Shown: positions 30,301 to 40,546, counted from the first letter of the stretch. The stretch is DNA of 64,000 bases from Caulochytrium protostelioides (GCA_003615045.1 ML014122.1:62001-126000); one strand, 5' to 3'. Numbers and translations are program-made. Notes: generated by a model from the letters alone, not told the origin.

Positions 30301-32716
30301 TGTCGGCGAGGCTCTTGAGGATGACGTGAATCCAGTCAGCCTGCGGCTGGCCGGCGTCGATGCCCGGCGTGACGCCGACGATGGGCGCGCCGGCGGCGCC
30401 GGTGGCGCTCGGCGCGGCGGCCGCGAGCGGGCGCAGCGCGAAGCAGTCCGCACTCGTCTTGACGACCTCCATCACGAACGCGACGTCGTCGATGATGAAC
30501 TGGACCACGTGGCGCAGCGTCAGCAGCGGCTGGATGACCGCCTGCGAGGGCAGCACGCCGCGGCGCAGCAGATAGTCGAGCTGGGTGTCGTTGTGGCGCA
30601 GCGTGTTCCATGCGAGCAGGGTCGTGGCGACAAGCGCAGCGATGCGGAGGTCGGGCGGGTCGCGGGCGCCGCCCGCGGACGGGAGCATGCGCGCGGGCTG
30701 CGCGGCGTGGACCTGGCTCGGGTGCATCGTGAGCAGCGGCGCGGTGGACATCCGCGTGGCGACCGGCAGCGTGAGGAGATGATCCAGCCAGCCGGTATGG
30801 ACATCGTTGCGGACGAACGCCGGGTGCTCGAGCAGCTGTACGAGAAACGGCACGGTGGTGCGGAACGCAGCGCGGATCGAGAGCTCCTTCAGCGCCAGCA
30901 CGAGGTGCTTGCGGCTCTCCTCGCGGCTCTCGCCGTACGAGAACACGTGGCCAAACTGCGAGTCGCCATACATGTGCACGGCGCCGTTGGAGGTGATCGA
31001 GAAGTAGCCCCAGACGCGGCGGTTGCTGCGGAAGTTGAGCTCCAGCAGCTTGCCCGTGTCGGGGCGGAACCCGGCCTCGGGGTTCTCGGCCGTGATGCGC
31101 GCTGCAATCACGAACCCGCGGTACCCCGGTGGGCTCCACGACCGTCCGTCGTCCGCCTCGTCCGTCTCGTCTGTCGCCTGATGCTTGTCGGCCGCTGCCG
31201 CCGTCCACCGCGGACGCTTGCCTAGCGGCAGCGAGGAGGGCGGGCGCGAATACAACGTGCACACGTCCTGCATCTGGCCGAGCGGAATGCCCATGGCAAT
31301 CATCAGCTGGACCGCGGGCAAATTGACCTCTGTGATCATCTCGGTCGTCGGGTGCTCGACCTGGAGCCGCGGATTGGCTTCCAGAAAATAGAACTGCGTC
31401 GTGGCCGGGTCGTAGAGGTACTCGAGCGTCGCGAGCGAGGTATACCCGGCGGCGACGGCGAGCTTGACGGCCGCGGCCTCCATCGCGCGCAGCACGTGCG
31501 GCGGCGCAATGACGGCGGGCGCCTGCTCGATGATCTTCTGGTGGCGCCGCTGTAGCGTGCAGTCGCGCGAGAACAGCGTGATCACGTCGCCGTGCTGGTC
31601 GGCGACGACCTGGATCTCGAGGTGCCGCGCCTGCTCGACGACGCGCATGAGGAAGACGGGCGACCCGACGACTTCGTGCTGGACCTGCCCGAACGCCGCC
31701 TCGAAGTCCCGCGGGTCGCGCACCAGCCGCATGCCCTTGCCGCCGCCGCCCTCCGACGCTTTGATCATGATCGGGAATCCGATGCGCTCGGCGCGCGCGA
31801 GGCCCTCCTTCGCCGTCGAGACCATGGCCGACGCGTAGACGGAAGCGGGGATCGACGGCGCCGCCCAGGGATCGTCGTCATCGGCGGCGGCGGCGGCGGC
31901 GTTGAAGTTGTCGTGACCGTGGCCATGGACGGCCGTGGCAGCGGGACGAGGAGGCGCAGCCGCGCGTGGGGGCGGGTGCCCGCGCTGCTGGCGCTGGCGC
32001 TGGCGGGCGAGGTACTTGGCCACGTTCGGCAGCAGGATGTGGTCACCGGACCAGGGCACGCAGGGCACGCCGAGCGACTGCGCGAGCAGCGTGGATGCGA
32101 TCTTGTCGCCGAGCAGCCGCATGGCCGCAGCGCCCGGCCCGATGAAGGCGACGGGGCGCTCGAGCATCGCGAGGCGCTCCGGCAGGGCGGGGTTCTCGCT
32201 CGCGTAGCCCCAGCCGACCCAGACCGCGTCGACCTTGTAGCGCGAGGCCGTCTCGACAATGAGCGCCACGTTGGCGTAGTTGTGGTTGCCCGGCCCGCCG
32301 GGGACGCTGACCACGTGGTCGACCATGCGGATGAACTCCGCGTTGCTCTGCAGATCGTCCGGCGTGCACAGCGCCGTCAGGTGGATCAGGTGCTCATCGC
32401 CGAACGTCTCGTACGACCACTGCCGGATCGACCGCACGGCCTTGACGGCCGCGAGCCCGTTGTTCGCGAGCAGGATAGAGCGCAGCGGCCGCGTACCATC
32501 CTGCTGGTGCACAAAGTCGCGTAGCGTGCGGTCCTGCTGCGTCGGCGCCGCCATGGCCGTCGCCATGCCACTGCCACTGCCGCCACCGCTGCCGCTCTCG
32601 CCGCTGGTCGCCGCGCTCGGCGGCACGGCAGCTGCTGCTGCTGCTGCTGCCGCCGCCGCGGCCGACGACGCCGACGATGCAGCGCCGCCCCGGGCGGCCG
32701 TGGCGGCCGTCGTCAT
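24350..32716 (-). CDS. ACC1: acetyl-CoA carboxylase, multidomain
   Basis: A 2788-residue single-chain enzyme making malonyl-CoA, the committed step of fatty-acid synthesis. The N-terminus has a Ser/Ala/Gly run, then the biotin carboxylase domain from LRSILLANNGLAAVKAVRSI, with ATP-grasp loop EGGGGKGMRL near residue 320 and EANPRLQVEHPTTE. The biotinyl site EVMKM places the acceptor at Lys941. The central ACC region follows, then the carboxyltransferase domain: LYLSANSGARMGV near 2055, GSAMIAAETAKAYES, and FADWRGFSGGQSDMYNQILK near 2430. Fungal ACCs are ~2200 residues; the excess is low-complexity insertion, for example an Ala/His/Pro stretch inside biotin carboxylase and a Gly/Ala/Asp stretch before the biotin domain. 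No mitochondrial presequence is evident, so a cytosolic form is likely. SNF1, its negative regulator in yeast, lies 11 kb away. Confidence 0.98.
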   Translation of the reverse strand: MTTAATAARGGAASSASSAAAAAAAAAAAAVPPSAATSGESGSGGGSGSGMATAMAAPTQQDRTLRDFVHQQDGTRPLRSILLANNGLAAVKAVRSIRQWSYETFGDEHLIHLTALCTPDDLQSNAEFIRMVDHVVSVPGGPGNHNYANVALIVETASRYKVDAVWVGWGYASENPALPERLAMLERPVAFIGPGAAAMRLLGDKIASTLLAQSLGVPCVPWSGDHILLPNVAKYLARQRQRQQRGHPPPRAAAPPRPAATAVHGHGHDNFNAAAAAADDDDPWAAPSIPASVYASAMVSTAKEGLARAERIGFPIMIKASEGGGGKGMRLVRDPRDFEAAFGQVQHEVVGSPVFLMRVVEQARHLEIQVVADQHGDVITLFSRDCTLQRRHQKIIEQAPAVIAPPHVLRAMEAAAVKLAVAAGYTSLATLEYLYDPATTQFYFLEANPRLQVEHPTTEMITEVNLPAVQLMIAMGIPLGQMQDVCTLYSRPPSSLPLGKRPRWTAAAADKHQATDETDEADDGRSWSPPGYRGFVIAARITAENPEAGFRPDTGKLLELNFRSNRRVWGYFSITSNGAVHMYGDSQFGHVFSYGESREESRKHLVLALKELSIRAAFRTTVPFLVQLLEHPAFVRNDVHTGWLDHLLTLPVATRMSTAPLLTMHPSQVHAAQPARMLPSAGGARDPPDLRIAALVATTLLAWNTLRHNDTQLDYLLRRGVLPSQAVIQPLLTLRHVVQFIIDDVAFVMEVVKTSADCFALRPLAAAAPSATGAAGAPIVGVTPGIDAGQPQADWIHVILKSLADNSFLFIHLGTTYVCFPTFGAGSRGPAREAAAAAAASAGAGGAGGSGDDAGESGAPGDDAGAGGGSADAQEASGAPVGDDGALLGVAINNNQYVKVQSHTDPSLLLSPSSGKITQYTQPDGAMISAGDVYCEIEVMKMILPLTAAIGGKLQILQNPGAIIRKGALLARVVMDDNENDNGGCQTTASRSSVVPFEGSWAFDAAANALREGPVGFLTPRNAPNTALLSPEQAAAAIVLSRAPAAPSHHRLQPAEPASFSASELAVAHPAHQQWHKVRDQIKALCAGWTWLGDYFQILRHMFSLLRDPKVPFYEFQQCVSTMTLPQKKLAVFESLLHASLLNRPPEAEIELGQLERWVQQELPISMREGFQPLFERYRAGLSGHEFSVVQAILEDYRQIASDFAGPFETAYSALRERYQGSPSLLRDRLRIRAAHEQRQVLVKILLDFLHSDLDFCPYRTQLMPVMQALSSLDEQTHRKVVTRARELVRTLRQPPHVFRRAEMDRALRRSLEAAPDGPASPPAALSAAPGDGGIPASASALSIASQASADSAAVASSRGHAPGATSALGLHPMTGLMPIALGAADRLVDITERASFSILDLLPNFFDHADLRLRVTAFQVYIRHVLPMRQIAVAEAYRFWGRAAPPHAREPFLLWKFDALTAPPSAAQTPASKPGAPLSRSGSVASLETLDLDPPVTPLMPAAAIAGGGSGSNTSTDTPAAASGHPAATPESPGGLPPDVVVGCMTWCPNLAAVGPLLEGILGIVPRTCLPTADTPANAPAKPLATMLTIALPHAQFAGMKDDAVSAQLSASVMPSIPLHLHHCLRVTFLLVRPSQIPHYFTFVPATAVTSFSPSYPPHAHHAHGHQGAAWLASVPPPPSASSASAARAAVVWMEDAAIRHVDPALARELELWRLKDYQLERLSTDGSRFHIYRGRHAALGDKDRIFVRALLYPPRPTQDLRHTFAREGDRLLSDIIGTLEVLGTATLRGAGHHLSIHILADLDMTLDEAANAISKLLLLHGPMLWHLRMPCADIRFRRLTPEGSPVRFMIDSTSGMSASIHVYREEAPGDHGGTSGGRARLVSLCGDDAPLHNKILPFQSPQGKTVLSSRRNLAQQMGTTFVYDFIDLFRRGVQGAWMHHPHRPATPSRGGAPEGNPVGPTPELAEMVVAQEMALDADGVLVPVRRAVGENTCGVVVWRMTLCTPECPSGRDVVVIANDITWQGGAMSVPEHELFAAASRYARQHRLPRLYLSANSGARMGVISAVMDKMQIAWNDPDDPDRGHAFLFLSDEDMAQLGAAAADVVQTEIVTYGSRSVHKITAVLGDRGSPIGVENLSGSAMIAAETAKAYESVFTITLVTCRSVGIGAYLARLGQRVVQVASAPLLLTGATALNKVLGRAVYTSNLQLGGPAVMGANGVSHVVVSNDFRGVKTMLQWLSYVPVPTDHVCQVPLPSPLLKGSPELTLSPGTPLVPSPILGGRPSSSGGGSNGDINRPAGRALHADALPSPPPTTPPPTTTTTLPSTWSAVTDTRELLQQFFDPGSVLELMGHWASGIVTGRARLDRQACAYIAVDRQTHIETIPADPAIPHSQESRAPQPHGVLVPQAALKVATALRDANREGLPALIFADWRGFSGGQSDMYNQILKFGAMMVEALVGYRQPVLLYVVGELRGGAWAVLDTAINPDMMEMVAAPDAKGNVLEPEGLCSVKLRTPVLHHWMRRLDPVLSQGVLASAAAAAVAASAAATSANVTATTLTSPAAAEADRLEALHAAYQQVALTFADLHDGAARMLHTGVISAVVPLASSRDVLAARLRLRMAQCRAWRAATDPPAADPASGPETARAALSFRDARAQLAELMPSALLKKRARALEAALPAALRAPPLPGNSTGGTPAPTPAQLLARDRALADWLAGSDEGAEHVRAWTAAHRAQRLARQLAAVVAQSAAEGAALPELVAQLSADQRQQLQSALASVPQAGAPPVPSGPP

Positions 32717-34266
32717 CGCGGAATCAGGCCGGCGTGAACGAAGCGCTCAGCGGACCCCCGCTTCACCCAGGCCAAAGATCGGGCCGTCGTAATCGACTGC
32801 GTACAAGCCAGGCGGGCCAAGAACACGGTCGCCGGTACCGGGTCTAGCAGTAGGATCCGAGGAAGCCGCGCAGGATGTCGGCGGAGGTCGCGATGCAGGG
32901 AGGGAGTGAAGGGGGTGTGGCGCTGCGCCACGAGGTGTCGCCGCTATGTGCCAATACGCCCCCTCCCCACCCCACGACGCCGGGTCGACGATGGCGGGCG
33001 CACGACGGCCCCTCCGAAGTCTCGAACGCCGCAGTCCCCGCTATGAGTGTCGCGTGTTCGTCAGGACTTCGTGCAGCCGCTGCTTATGGTGCTGCCCGTC
33101 GCCGCGAGTCGCTGCGAGCCGGCGCGGACCCGCCTGTCCCGGGAATCCTAGCGCGGCGACCGTCTGACGACGCCACCGCAGCGTGGCCGCTCGGCCGCGA
33201 GGGACGGCGTGCGGGGCCGGCGTTGCGCCCCGGAGCGTCGGCGCGACGCGGCGCGGCAGGCCGGCCGGTTCTGCCGGCGGCACCCGCACGGATCCGCGGC
33301 GTTGGTCGCGGCGTCCGGCCGCGGCGTCTGGCTGTGGAGAGCGCCGGCTGCTCGGGCAATCCCGAATGTCAGCAGAGAAAGCGCGTAATGCGGCGCGGCC
33401 GGCGGGACGCGAAGGCGGGTGGCGCAGGTGGGTCGGGCACGAGACCCTGGCGGGTGCGGCACCGGCGCTTATGCCGGTGGCGGGCCGCTGGGCGGCGCGG
33501 CCGTCGCTCAGGGACAGGCGATAAGCACGGGCGAGCGCGAGTCATCGCCCACGGCGGAGGGACCTTCCCTCCCCGGAGCAGCCCGATGGCGCGGGGGATG
33601 TCGGAGCAGGTCGCGATGGTATCCGGAACTCCCGAAAATGCAGGTTTGACGGCGGCATCGGCGGACGTCGTGCAGCGGAAGCGAGGCAGGATGGAAGCTG
33701 AAGGGACGAGATCGCGTTGCGTACGATTCTTGTTGCGGAAGAACGTCGTCCGCTCTGGTCGTCTTGTCTTGGGTCGTCCCAGACATGATGTCCATCGTGG
33801 TGGCTCATGGACTCGTTCTCGGCTAGGTGGCATGGCTTTCCATCGCGATCTTGGCGGTATCTCTCGACGTGGCCGGCTTTTCCACAACGACACCTCGCGC
33901 GTGGCGCCATGCCGGAAAATGCTTGACGTGAGTCTCTAGCAGAGATGTCAATCCCGCTCGGAAACACAACCCATGAGAATCCGCCACCCGTCGATGACTG
34001 TATGTTTTCTCCCCATCGCCGTGGATGAATCGCTCGACGGAGAGGATCTCTCGGTGGTTCATGAAGCGAAACTCGCTGATATTTGGGGAAATCTGAGAAC
34101 CTCTCTGTCTCTTGAGCTCGAGCTCTGTATTGAAGGATAGGATATATGGAATGGGATGAAAGATGATGGTCATCGAGGGGGGTACCGCTCGAGGGGGCTT
34201 AGCTCTAAATCATGGCATCCCATGGAAAACAAAAAGTATGAACACACAACGTACCGTCTCACGCCG
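32717..34266. other. intergenic, no supported gene
   Basis: About 1.5 kb with the ACC1 promoter on the left and the MHYT-gene 3' UTR on the right. GC declines from about 33,900 onward, and an AATG/ATGG-rich 3' flank precedes the next stop codon. ORFs here are unrecognisable. Confidence 0.5.
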
Positions 34267-36984
34267 TCAGACGTTATTTGATGCGTCATTCATAGGGCGA
34301 GTCTGCCAGACGGAGGGTGTGGCGTTACTGCCGCCGGCATCGCTGCACGTGCTCGTCATCCCAATCGTGACCGGCCCGACGCGCCCACTCTTGAGGCCGA
34401 TGCCCCACAGATCTGTCAGGTACAGCCGGATCCAGTGCTTCGAGCGGCGCTGCTCGCGGCGCTCGTCCTGGTTGGCAAACAGGTCGTGGCTGACCTTGTT
34501 CAGGTGCCCGAGCAGCGGCAGCATGTCCTTCTTGAGCATGACGGCCATGTCGCGCGGGAACAGGCGGCACATGTTCAGCGTCTCGAAGATCGGCAGCGGG
34601 ATCATATCATACTGCTGCGCGTTCACCGCAAACGGCTCGCCCTTCACGCCCGACGTATCCAGGTCGTCCAACGCGCACGTGAAGATCAGCACATTGACGT
34701 TGCCGTCGAAGGGGCCGGTGGCCTCCGCGGCCGGCACCGACCAGAACCGCGGCTCGCTCGAGCCGGCGTAGGTCGACGTCAACTCCGACATACTTGTCAC
34801 GCTGCGCACGCCCAGGGCCGCATCCTGGAACGCCTCCCCGGCGCCGCCGCTACTCGCTCCGATGGCCATCGACGACTTCGCGGCCGCGGTCGCGTCCAGC
34901 ATGCCGCTCATCTCCGTCGCGTGGCTGCGCGTCGCCTCCACGCAGCACGGCGTGGCGGACGCTGTCGACGTCGTCGCCCCCACCGCATGGCCATTGTGAT
35001 CGGGACCCGGCGCCATTTCGCCGATGCTCGCCATCGCGGCCGAGTCTGTCCGATGCAGGGACGTTGCCGCCGCCGCCGCTGCGCGCAGCGCTTGCGCGGG
35101 CGTCCGCCACGGCTTGCCCTTCGGCCACGGCTTGCCCCGCACGGCGCCCTCCGTCGACGCGGTCTGGGGCGTGCCGGCGCCGCTGTTCGCGCCGCCGTTT
35201 GCGGCCAAGGCGCGGAACGGCTGGAGGATGGGTGGCCGCGCGGTCCACGGGGAAACCATGCGCTGGCTGTTCATCCGGAGGATATCCTTCGAGAGAGTGA
35301 CGAACTGCAGCGCGTGGGCGACCGCGGCGCAGCGCGCGCGCGCAGGGCTGACGCTGCGCTGCGCGTCCGACAGCAGGCCGATGCGGTGCAGCGCAGACGC
35401 CGTCGCCTCGAGCTCGTCGGGATTGACCGTCGCATGGTCAAACACCTCCCGCAAGTTGTCGCTATGCTGCCGCAGAAAGTTCCACGTGGCTTCCGAGACC
35501 GGCGCCATCGGAATGTTGCTGTGAGCGTTCTTGGGGACCATGATGTGGAAGCCCGACAGGTTGCTCTTCACCACGAGCGAGCCGACGTAGTACTCGGGCT
35601 TCAGCGGCTGCATGGCGGCGTTAATATAAGGCCGGACACTGCCGACGACGTCGCGGATCTGGGACACGTTGACGCCGAGCTGTTGCGCCATGATCTTCTC
35701 GACTTTGCGCGGGAGCGCCCAGCAGTAGCCGCTGCGCTTGAAGATATCGCCCTGTTCGTGGTCAATGACCTTCACAAGCACGATGGAGGAGCGGAAGTGC
35801 GAGCCGTCCAGGATGTGGTCATACATGATGCCCATCTTGAGGATACTGCTGCCCATCACGTGCGCGAGATGGGCCGTCGCCTCGACGAGGGCCCACTGCA
35901 TGAGCCGATGCTTCTCGTCGGATTCGACCAGCGCATCGAACATGGCCCGCCGGCTCATGATGCAGTGCGCGGCCTGCGCGATCGCGGGCCAGTTGAGACT
36001 GGCCTTCATGAACCACAGAATCGCCGGGTCGAGGATGTCCTTGCCGGGGAGATCATACTGCTCGCGAACGGCCATGCTCGGCAGCCGGCCCTCCACATCC
36101 ACGAGCACGTTTCCCGCCACGTTGCAGTATACGGTGACGATGTCGACGCCGCGCCGCCGGGTGGTCGTGCGGCTCCGCAGGCGCAGCCAGATCAGGTACA
36201 CGGCCGCGGCGACGCAGACCCCCGAGAAGGCGGCGGAGGTGCGCAGCACGGCGGGCGTGCCCAGGTCGGACGTGTGGGTACGGCCGCCCGTGAGCGGCGT
36301 ACCGTCAATGGTCGCATGCGTCGCAATTCGGTAGTTCGCCGAGTACATGCCCAGGTAGTGGGTGGCCGAGATGGCGCCGGCCATGAGCACTGACGCGCCG
36401 GCTTGCCGGATCGTGTTGTTCTCCCACGCGGCGCGCAGCCGGAAAAAGAGCGTCAAGGCGGTCGTGCACGCCGCGATACTAATGAGCACCGCAACGACGA
36501 GGATGCCCGGCCGCCAGACGAGCGTGACTCTCATGGCGATCATGGCAGTCCAGTGCATTAAGCACACGCCGGCGGCGGCGAGCATGCCGCCGAGCCCGAG
36601 GCGCAAGTATCCCGGCTGATCGGTGCTGCCGCAAATGACAATTGTGGCCGTCACGAGCACCCACGGTTCGAACGCCGAGGCGATCGTGATGGCGCGGTCA
36701 TAGAAGATCTGGTACGGCTTCATTCCGGTACCCGGCAGCACGATGTGTGCGGCGGACATACCAAAGAAATGCAGGCCAAAGATTGCCTGGGTCGCGAGGA
36801 TCGAGGACGCTGATAGCAGCAGCACAAAGTTGCGCCATCCCTGATTCGAGGTGCGCAGCCGAATCAGCTCCAGCGAGACCATCGACCCGATGGTTGAGAT
36901 GAGGAAGGACGCCGCCACATACCCCCCATGGAAGGACAGTGTCATGTTGGTGCCGGTATGCGCCAGCACATCTTCAGGATCCAT
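34267..36984 (-). CDS. MHYT-domain multi-pass membrane sensor protein
   Basis: A 905-residue protein from the ATG at 36984 (MDPEDVLAH); 67 upstream in-frame codons are Arg/Pro noise. The first ~270 residues form about seven hydrophobic helices. They carry three diagnostic MHYT repeats: LHFFGM 71-76, LMHWTAM 142-148 and ATHYLGM 207-213. In bacteria this module is a predicted copper/redox or gas sensor at the head of cyclic-di-GMP proteins; fungal homologues are known but their role is unclear. The ~630-residue C-terminal part is probably cytosolic. It starts VYCNVAGNVLVDVEGRLPSM (vaguely PAS-like) and contains several conserved-looking helical segments, but no kinase, GGDEF, EAL or cyclase motifs. 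A Ser/Ala/Thr-rich stretch lies near residues 600-800. Ligand and output are unknown. Confidence 0.85.
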   Translation of the reverse strand: MDPEDVLAHTGTNMTLSFHGGYVAASFLISTIGSMVSLELIRLRTSNQGWRNFVLLLSASSILATQAIFGLHFFGMSAAHIVLPGTGMKPYQIFYDRAITIASAFEPWVLVTATIVICGSTDQPGYLRLGLGGMLAAAGVCLMHWTAMIAMRVTLVWRPGILVVAVLISIAACTTALTLFFRLRAAWENNTIRQAGASVLMAGAISATHYLGMYSANYRIATHATIDGTPLTGGRTHTSDLGTPAVLRTSAAFSGVCVAAAVYLIWLRLRSRTTTRRRGVDIVTVYCNVAGNVLVDVEGRLPSMAVREQYDLPGKDILDPAILWFMKASLNWPAIAQAAHCIMSRRAMFDALVESDEKHRLMQWALVEATAHLAHVMGSSILKMGIMYDHILDGSHFRSSIVLVKVIDHEQGDIFKRSGYCWALPRKVEKIMAQQLGVNVSQIRDVVGSVRPYINAAMQPLKPEYYVGSLVVKSNLSGFHIMVPKNAHSNIPMAPVSEATWNFLRQHSDNLREVFDHATVNPDELEATASALHRIGLLSDAQRSVSPARARCAAVAHALQFVTLSKDILRMNSQRMVSPWTARPPILQPFRALAANGGANSGAGTPQTASTEGAVRGKPWPKGKPWRTPAQALRAAAAAATSLHRTDSAAMASIGEMAPGPDHNGHAVGATTSTASATPCCVEATRSHATEMSGMLDATAAAKSSMAIGASSGGAGEAFQDAALGVRSVTSMSELTSTYAGSSEPRFWSVPAAEATGPFDGNVNVLIFTCALDDLDTSGVKGEPFAVNAQQYDMIPLPIFETLNMCRLFPRDMAVMLKKDMLPLLGHLNKVSHDLFANQDERREQRRSKHWIRLYLTDLWGIGLKSGRVGPVTIGMTSTCSDAGGSNATPSVWQTRPMNDASNNV

Positions 36985-39900
36985 GGCGGGAGCGCGTTGA
37001 GTGCCGCGAGGCTGACGGGCGCGCGCACCCGAGAAAAAAAGGTGTCCAAGAGCCGGTCCGCGCCTGAGACGCTTCACACCGAGCTCGGTCAGATGATCAC
37101 GGCCAAGGTTCGGTCTTGTGGGATGAAACGGCAGTCCGATGGTCGATCCGGGGGTCCACCAGGCGCAGCGAGCACGTGGAGGCACGAGAAGGCACGTAGC
37201 AAGCTCGTGGCGGGCAGGGGAACGGGCAAGAAGTCACAGCGGAGCGCGCCACCTCCGTGCCACGAAAGATGGTTGGGAGCGTTGGCTCGATGCTGGGTAA
37301 CGGGTTAGAGCAGCAGCGACACTCTGTGCTGTGCGTTCTGATGCGGCGCAACAACGATACAAGATGGGAGGACAAGGGAGGTCCGTCCGCAGTGGACGTC
37401 GGCTGGTCATTTGCAAGGTCGTATAACAACCGAAGAAGGACGTTCTGTCTCTTCTGGCCTCGACCGGGAGGCGTCGGTTGAAGAAGAGAGGCCCGTGAAC
37501 GTGGTCGATGTCTTGTCTTCTCGCATGATGCATGAAGAGAAGCTCCATCGCCCTTTTTCTGCGCTTCAAGAGGAGTGGATGGGCGACAAATGCTGTTGAC
37601 TAATGGATACAGCGTCGCCCTGCCAACGTGGCATGACTGGCGTGTCGACGTCTGCAACGGCTCCGTTGATGATTCTAGCGAATGCTTATTCTGCAAATGA
37701 CCCAAGCGACCCATGTGCCATGCCATCGTCTAGCTGCCATGCGGCCCACCACGAGCATTCCGCGCTCGAGCCAGGCCCAGGACAAACCCGCATCGCCAAC
37801 TCCGACGGCGCAGCATCGACCGTATGGTTGTCCAGCAGCCGGGCCGAAGCTCGTATCGGGACGTCGACCCAACAACACGAAATGAAAAACTAACAGGCAT
37901 CCGGTTTGTCTCGATCTATGTCTGCCGTCGAAGTTGCGGAACCGCGGGCGCGCGGGGATACGGGCGACCGAGCGCATACCCCTGCGTGCGATGGCTTTCA
38001 CCCCTCTCGCGTGCCCGCCGTTGTTGGGTCCCGGCGCGGTCTTGAAGGCACGGCCACTATTGCTGCGATCCCTCTGGTGCTCCTTCGAGGGGATCTGCGT
38101 CACCCTCTCTGGCGCATCGGGCATCGGGCATCGAGCATCGGGCATCGCGGAGGAGCCGTTTGCTTGCCCCGCCGCGGTCGTCATGACGAGACCCGAGAGA
38201 CAATCATCGTTCAACCCCTCGCGAATGCGACGACGCCTATATTGGCCGCCTTCGCGCGCACAGGTGTTAATGGCCAGCGCTGCGGCTCTTGAAACAGATC
38301 CGATCCAGGGTCAGGATAGCAAATGGCTTCAGGGGCCGACGGAGAGGGACGACCCCGCGGGCAATCCTTCTCCACCGGGCTGCGGCGGATGTCGACCATC
38401 AGGCAAGGCCTGCCCCGGGTACTGTCATCGATGGGCCCGCTTTTGTCTGCGCGACGGCCTTCGCCGCTGTCTTGGCCGCTGCCTTCGCGATCGCCGTTGC
38501 CCGCTGTCGCTGTCGTTGCTCCCGACGCCGCGCGTTGTTGATAGTCTACCGAAAGGCCACCACGACGCCTTTCCGCAGACGATCAACAACGCAGGCACCT
38601 GAAATGGGGGTTGCAACCAAAGCGGACGCCGCCGAGCTCTCGCGATTACGCTGGCCGTCTCGTCCAGTCCGGGGGGAGCGGGGGTGTACGTTCCGTGGGA
38701 TCGTCGCTGGGTTCTCGCTGTGGCATCGTGCCCAGCCGCAGCGGATCCCGGGGGGTGCGGCACGTCGGCGCTGTCGCTGTCGCGCCCGTGTCGGCTAATA
38801 CCCTGATCTGCTGCCAATCGGGGAGGTTCAAACCCCGACATCCGGAATCCTCGCGCGGGCGACCAAACCGGTCTGCGCTGAGTGCGAGGTGACATGGCGG
38901 AGCGCGTCGGGGCGCCAACCACCGCCGCGCCGCCCCATCGCCCGGCATGGGCGCATGGCTTTCGACATCGTCCAAATCCAAAGCCATACTTGGACATCGA
39001 GTCTCATGCCAAACGCAGCGAGCAGCCTCGACGAACGTAGGGCCGAATTGATGAGGCACATCAAGACGGAATGACGGAGGACCACCGCAGGCCCTCGTAT
39101 CCCCGCGTGTCGGAGACATTAGGCCGGCGGATTGGCGAGAATGAAGGGGTTGACCAACGAATCGGTGGTCGTTTCCGATAGCTGCAGTCCAGGCGATTAG
39201 CCCGCGAATGGCTTCAATCGACAAACGATGGGGTCGGCAGGCCGCTTCATCGATACTTCGCCGGCATTCGTACCCCCATGGTATCGCATCAGGGGTCTAC
39301 AGTTCACAAGGCCGCGCGGGGCAGGCGCTGGGCGGCGCGACGCCATGGACCGATCGCATCATTGATGCTCATTATGTGATGCATAAGAGGAACAGACTGC
39401 TTCGGGAAATAAAACGATAGATACCAAATGAAAAAAGTCGCGCCATCGGCGCGTTACTGATATGGCGCACTGCCAATTCATTGCTTTAAGATGAAGCATC
39501 TTCCGTGAGCCACGCGGTCCCTTTCCGAGCCGTTCGCGAGATGGAGAGACTTCGTGACAGCACAGCACTGTCTAGTTAGTCACCATTAACTATGGACTCA
39601 AGAACAGAAGATCCGCCTGTGTCAACTAACTTTTGAAAGGCGTCGGGTCGCGATGATAGAGAGGTCTGGCATGGTGTCGGTCAAGGTCGCACGGTGAAAT
39701 TCTGGTTAAAAGTTAAAAGTTCCGCTCGTCAGCAATCGCGACCATACTGATGGCACTGATTCCAGCGACAACCATCACGGTGGGATATGCCCTCCCGCCG
39801 TTTTAGACGAAGAAAAGCGCTGGACGATTCGAGTCGGGGAGGAGCGTCGGCAACGGCGACTTTCGTGGTTCTCACGCACAACGGGTCGGTTACATTCTGG

Positions 39901-40546
39901 ATCTTACCTACCCGTCTTCCTGCCGTGTATGTTTTACGGTCTCTGTCAACGTCGATCGGTGAGGTCATGCATCGAAGGCGGCACACAAGTGCTAGACATT
40001 GGTCGCGGATGACGGCCGTCCAGTGTTTGTCATCTGTCGCGATGTCTCATCTTCGAACCCTCGGTCAGACATTTTTTTTTAGTTTTTCTGTTTTATTTTC
40101 GTCTCGTGAGATGAGGGGCCGCCATGGAAAGGCATCCCCCCTGACCGACGCTGTCTCGGCGACCACGGGGTGAAGCGGGGCCGTCAATAAGAAGCCCAGG
40201 CTTGCGTTCCGCGTCCCCGTTGGCGCGATGGCGTCTTCCCCATGGAGTTCGCATGATCCACCCGTCCGAGCCGGTCAAAGACGTCGACACGGGTGGGCGC
40301 GATCCAACCGAAGACTATGATTTCCGCGCCGAGCCTTGCAGGTCCCCTCCTCGTCTCGCGTCCCTTCCGCGAGGTGTGCCGACGCCGTCCGTCTCCCCAT
40401 CGCGTCTCTCCGCCTCTCCGTCGTGTTCGATCGTCGTGGTTGATCATACCGATCGATCGATCCGCTGATCGATCGGCCGCGGCGGCGGCCGCAGCGGCCA
40501 GCGCCCGGCGCCTCGTCTCACATCCTCCGCGCCGGCTGCGGTAGCG
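36985..40546. other. long intergenic region, no supported gene
   Basis: About 3.6 kb between divergent genes. The left two-thirds has short ORFs on both strands without family features. A lower-GC island runs from about 39,400 to 40,160, with T runs near 40,071-40,085. A GGTTCAAACCC match at about 38,828 was examined and is not a tRNA. The right end should contain the promoter of the membrane-protein gene. A multi-exon gene with short exons cannot be excluded. Confidence 0.45.

Noticed and set aside
38790-38850. Possible tRNA from a GGTTCAAACCC B-box match
   Set aside because: The T stem does not pair over five bases, and no acceptor, D or anticodon arm can be built around it.
38646-39224. 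Minus-strand ORF containing an Asp-Thr-Gly-Ala tetrapeptide, like a retropepsin active site
   Set aside because: No other retroelement part, terminal repeat or conserved flank is present; a four-residue match is expected by chance in this many ORFs.
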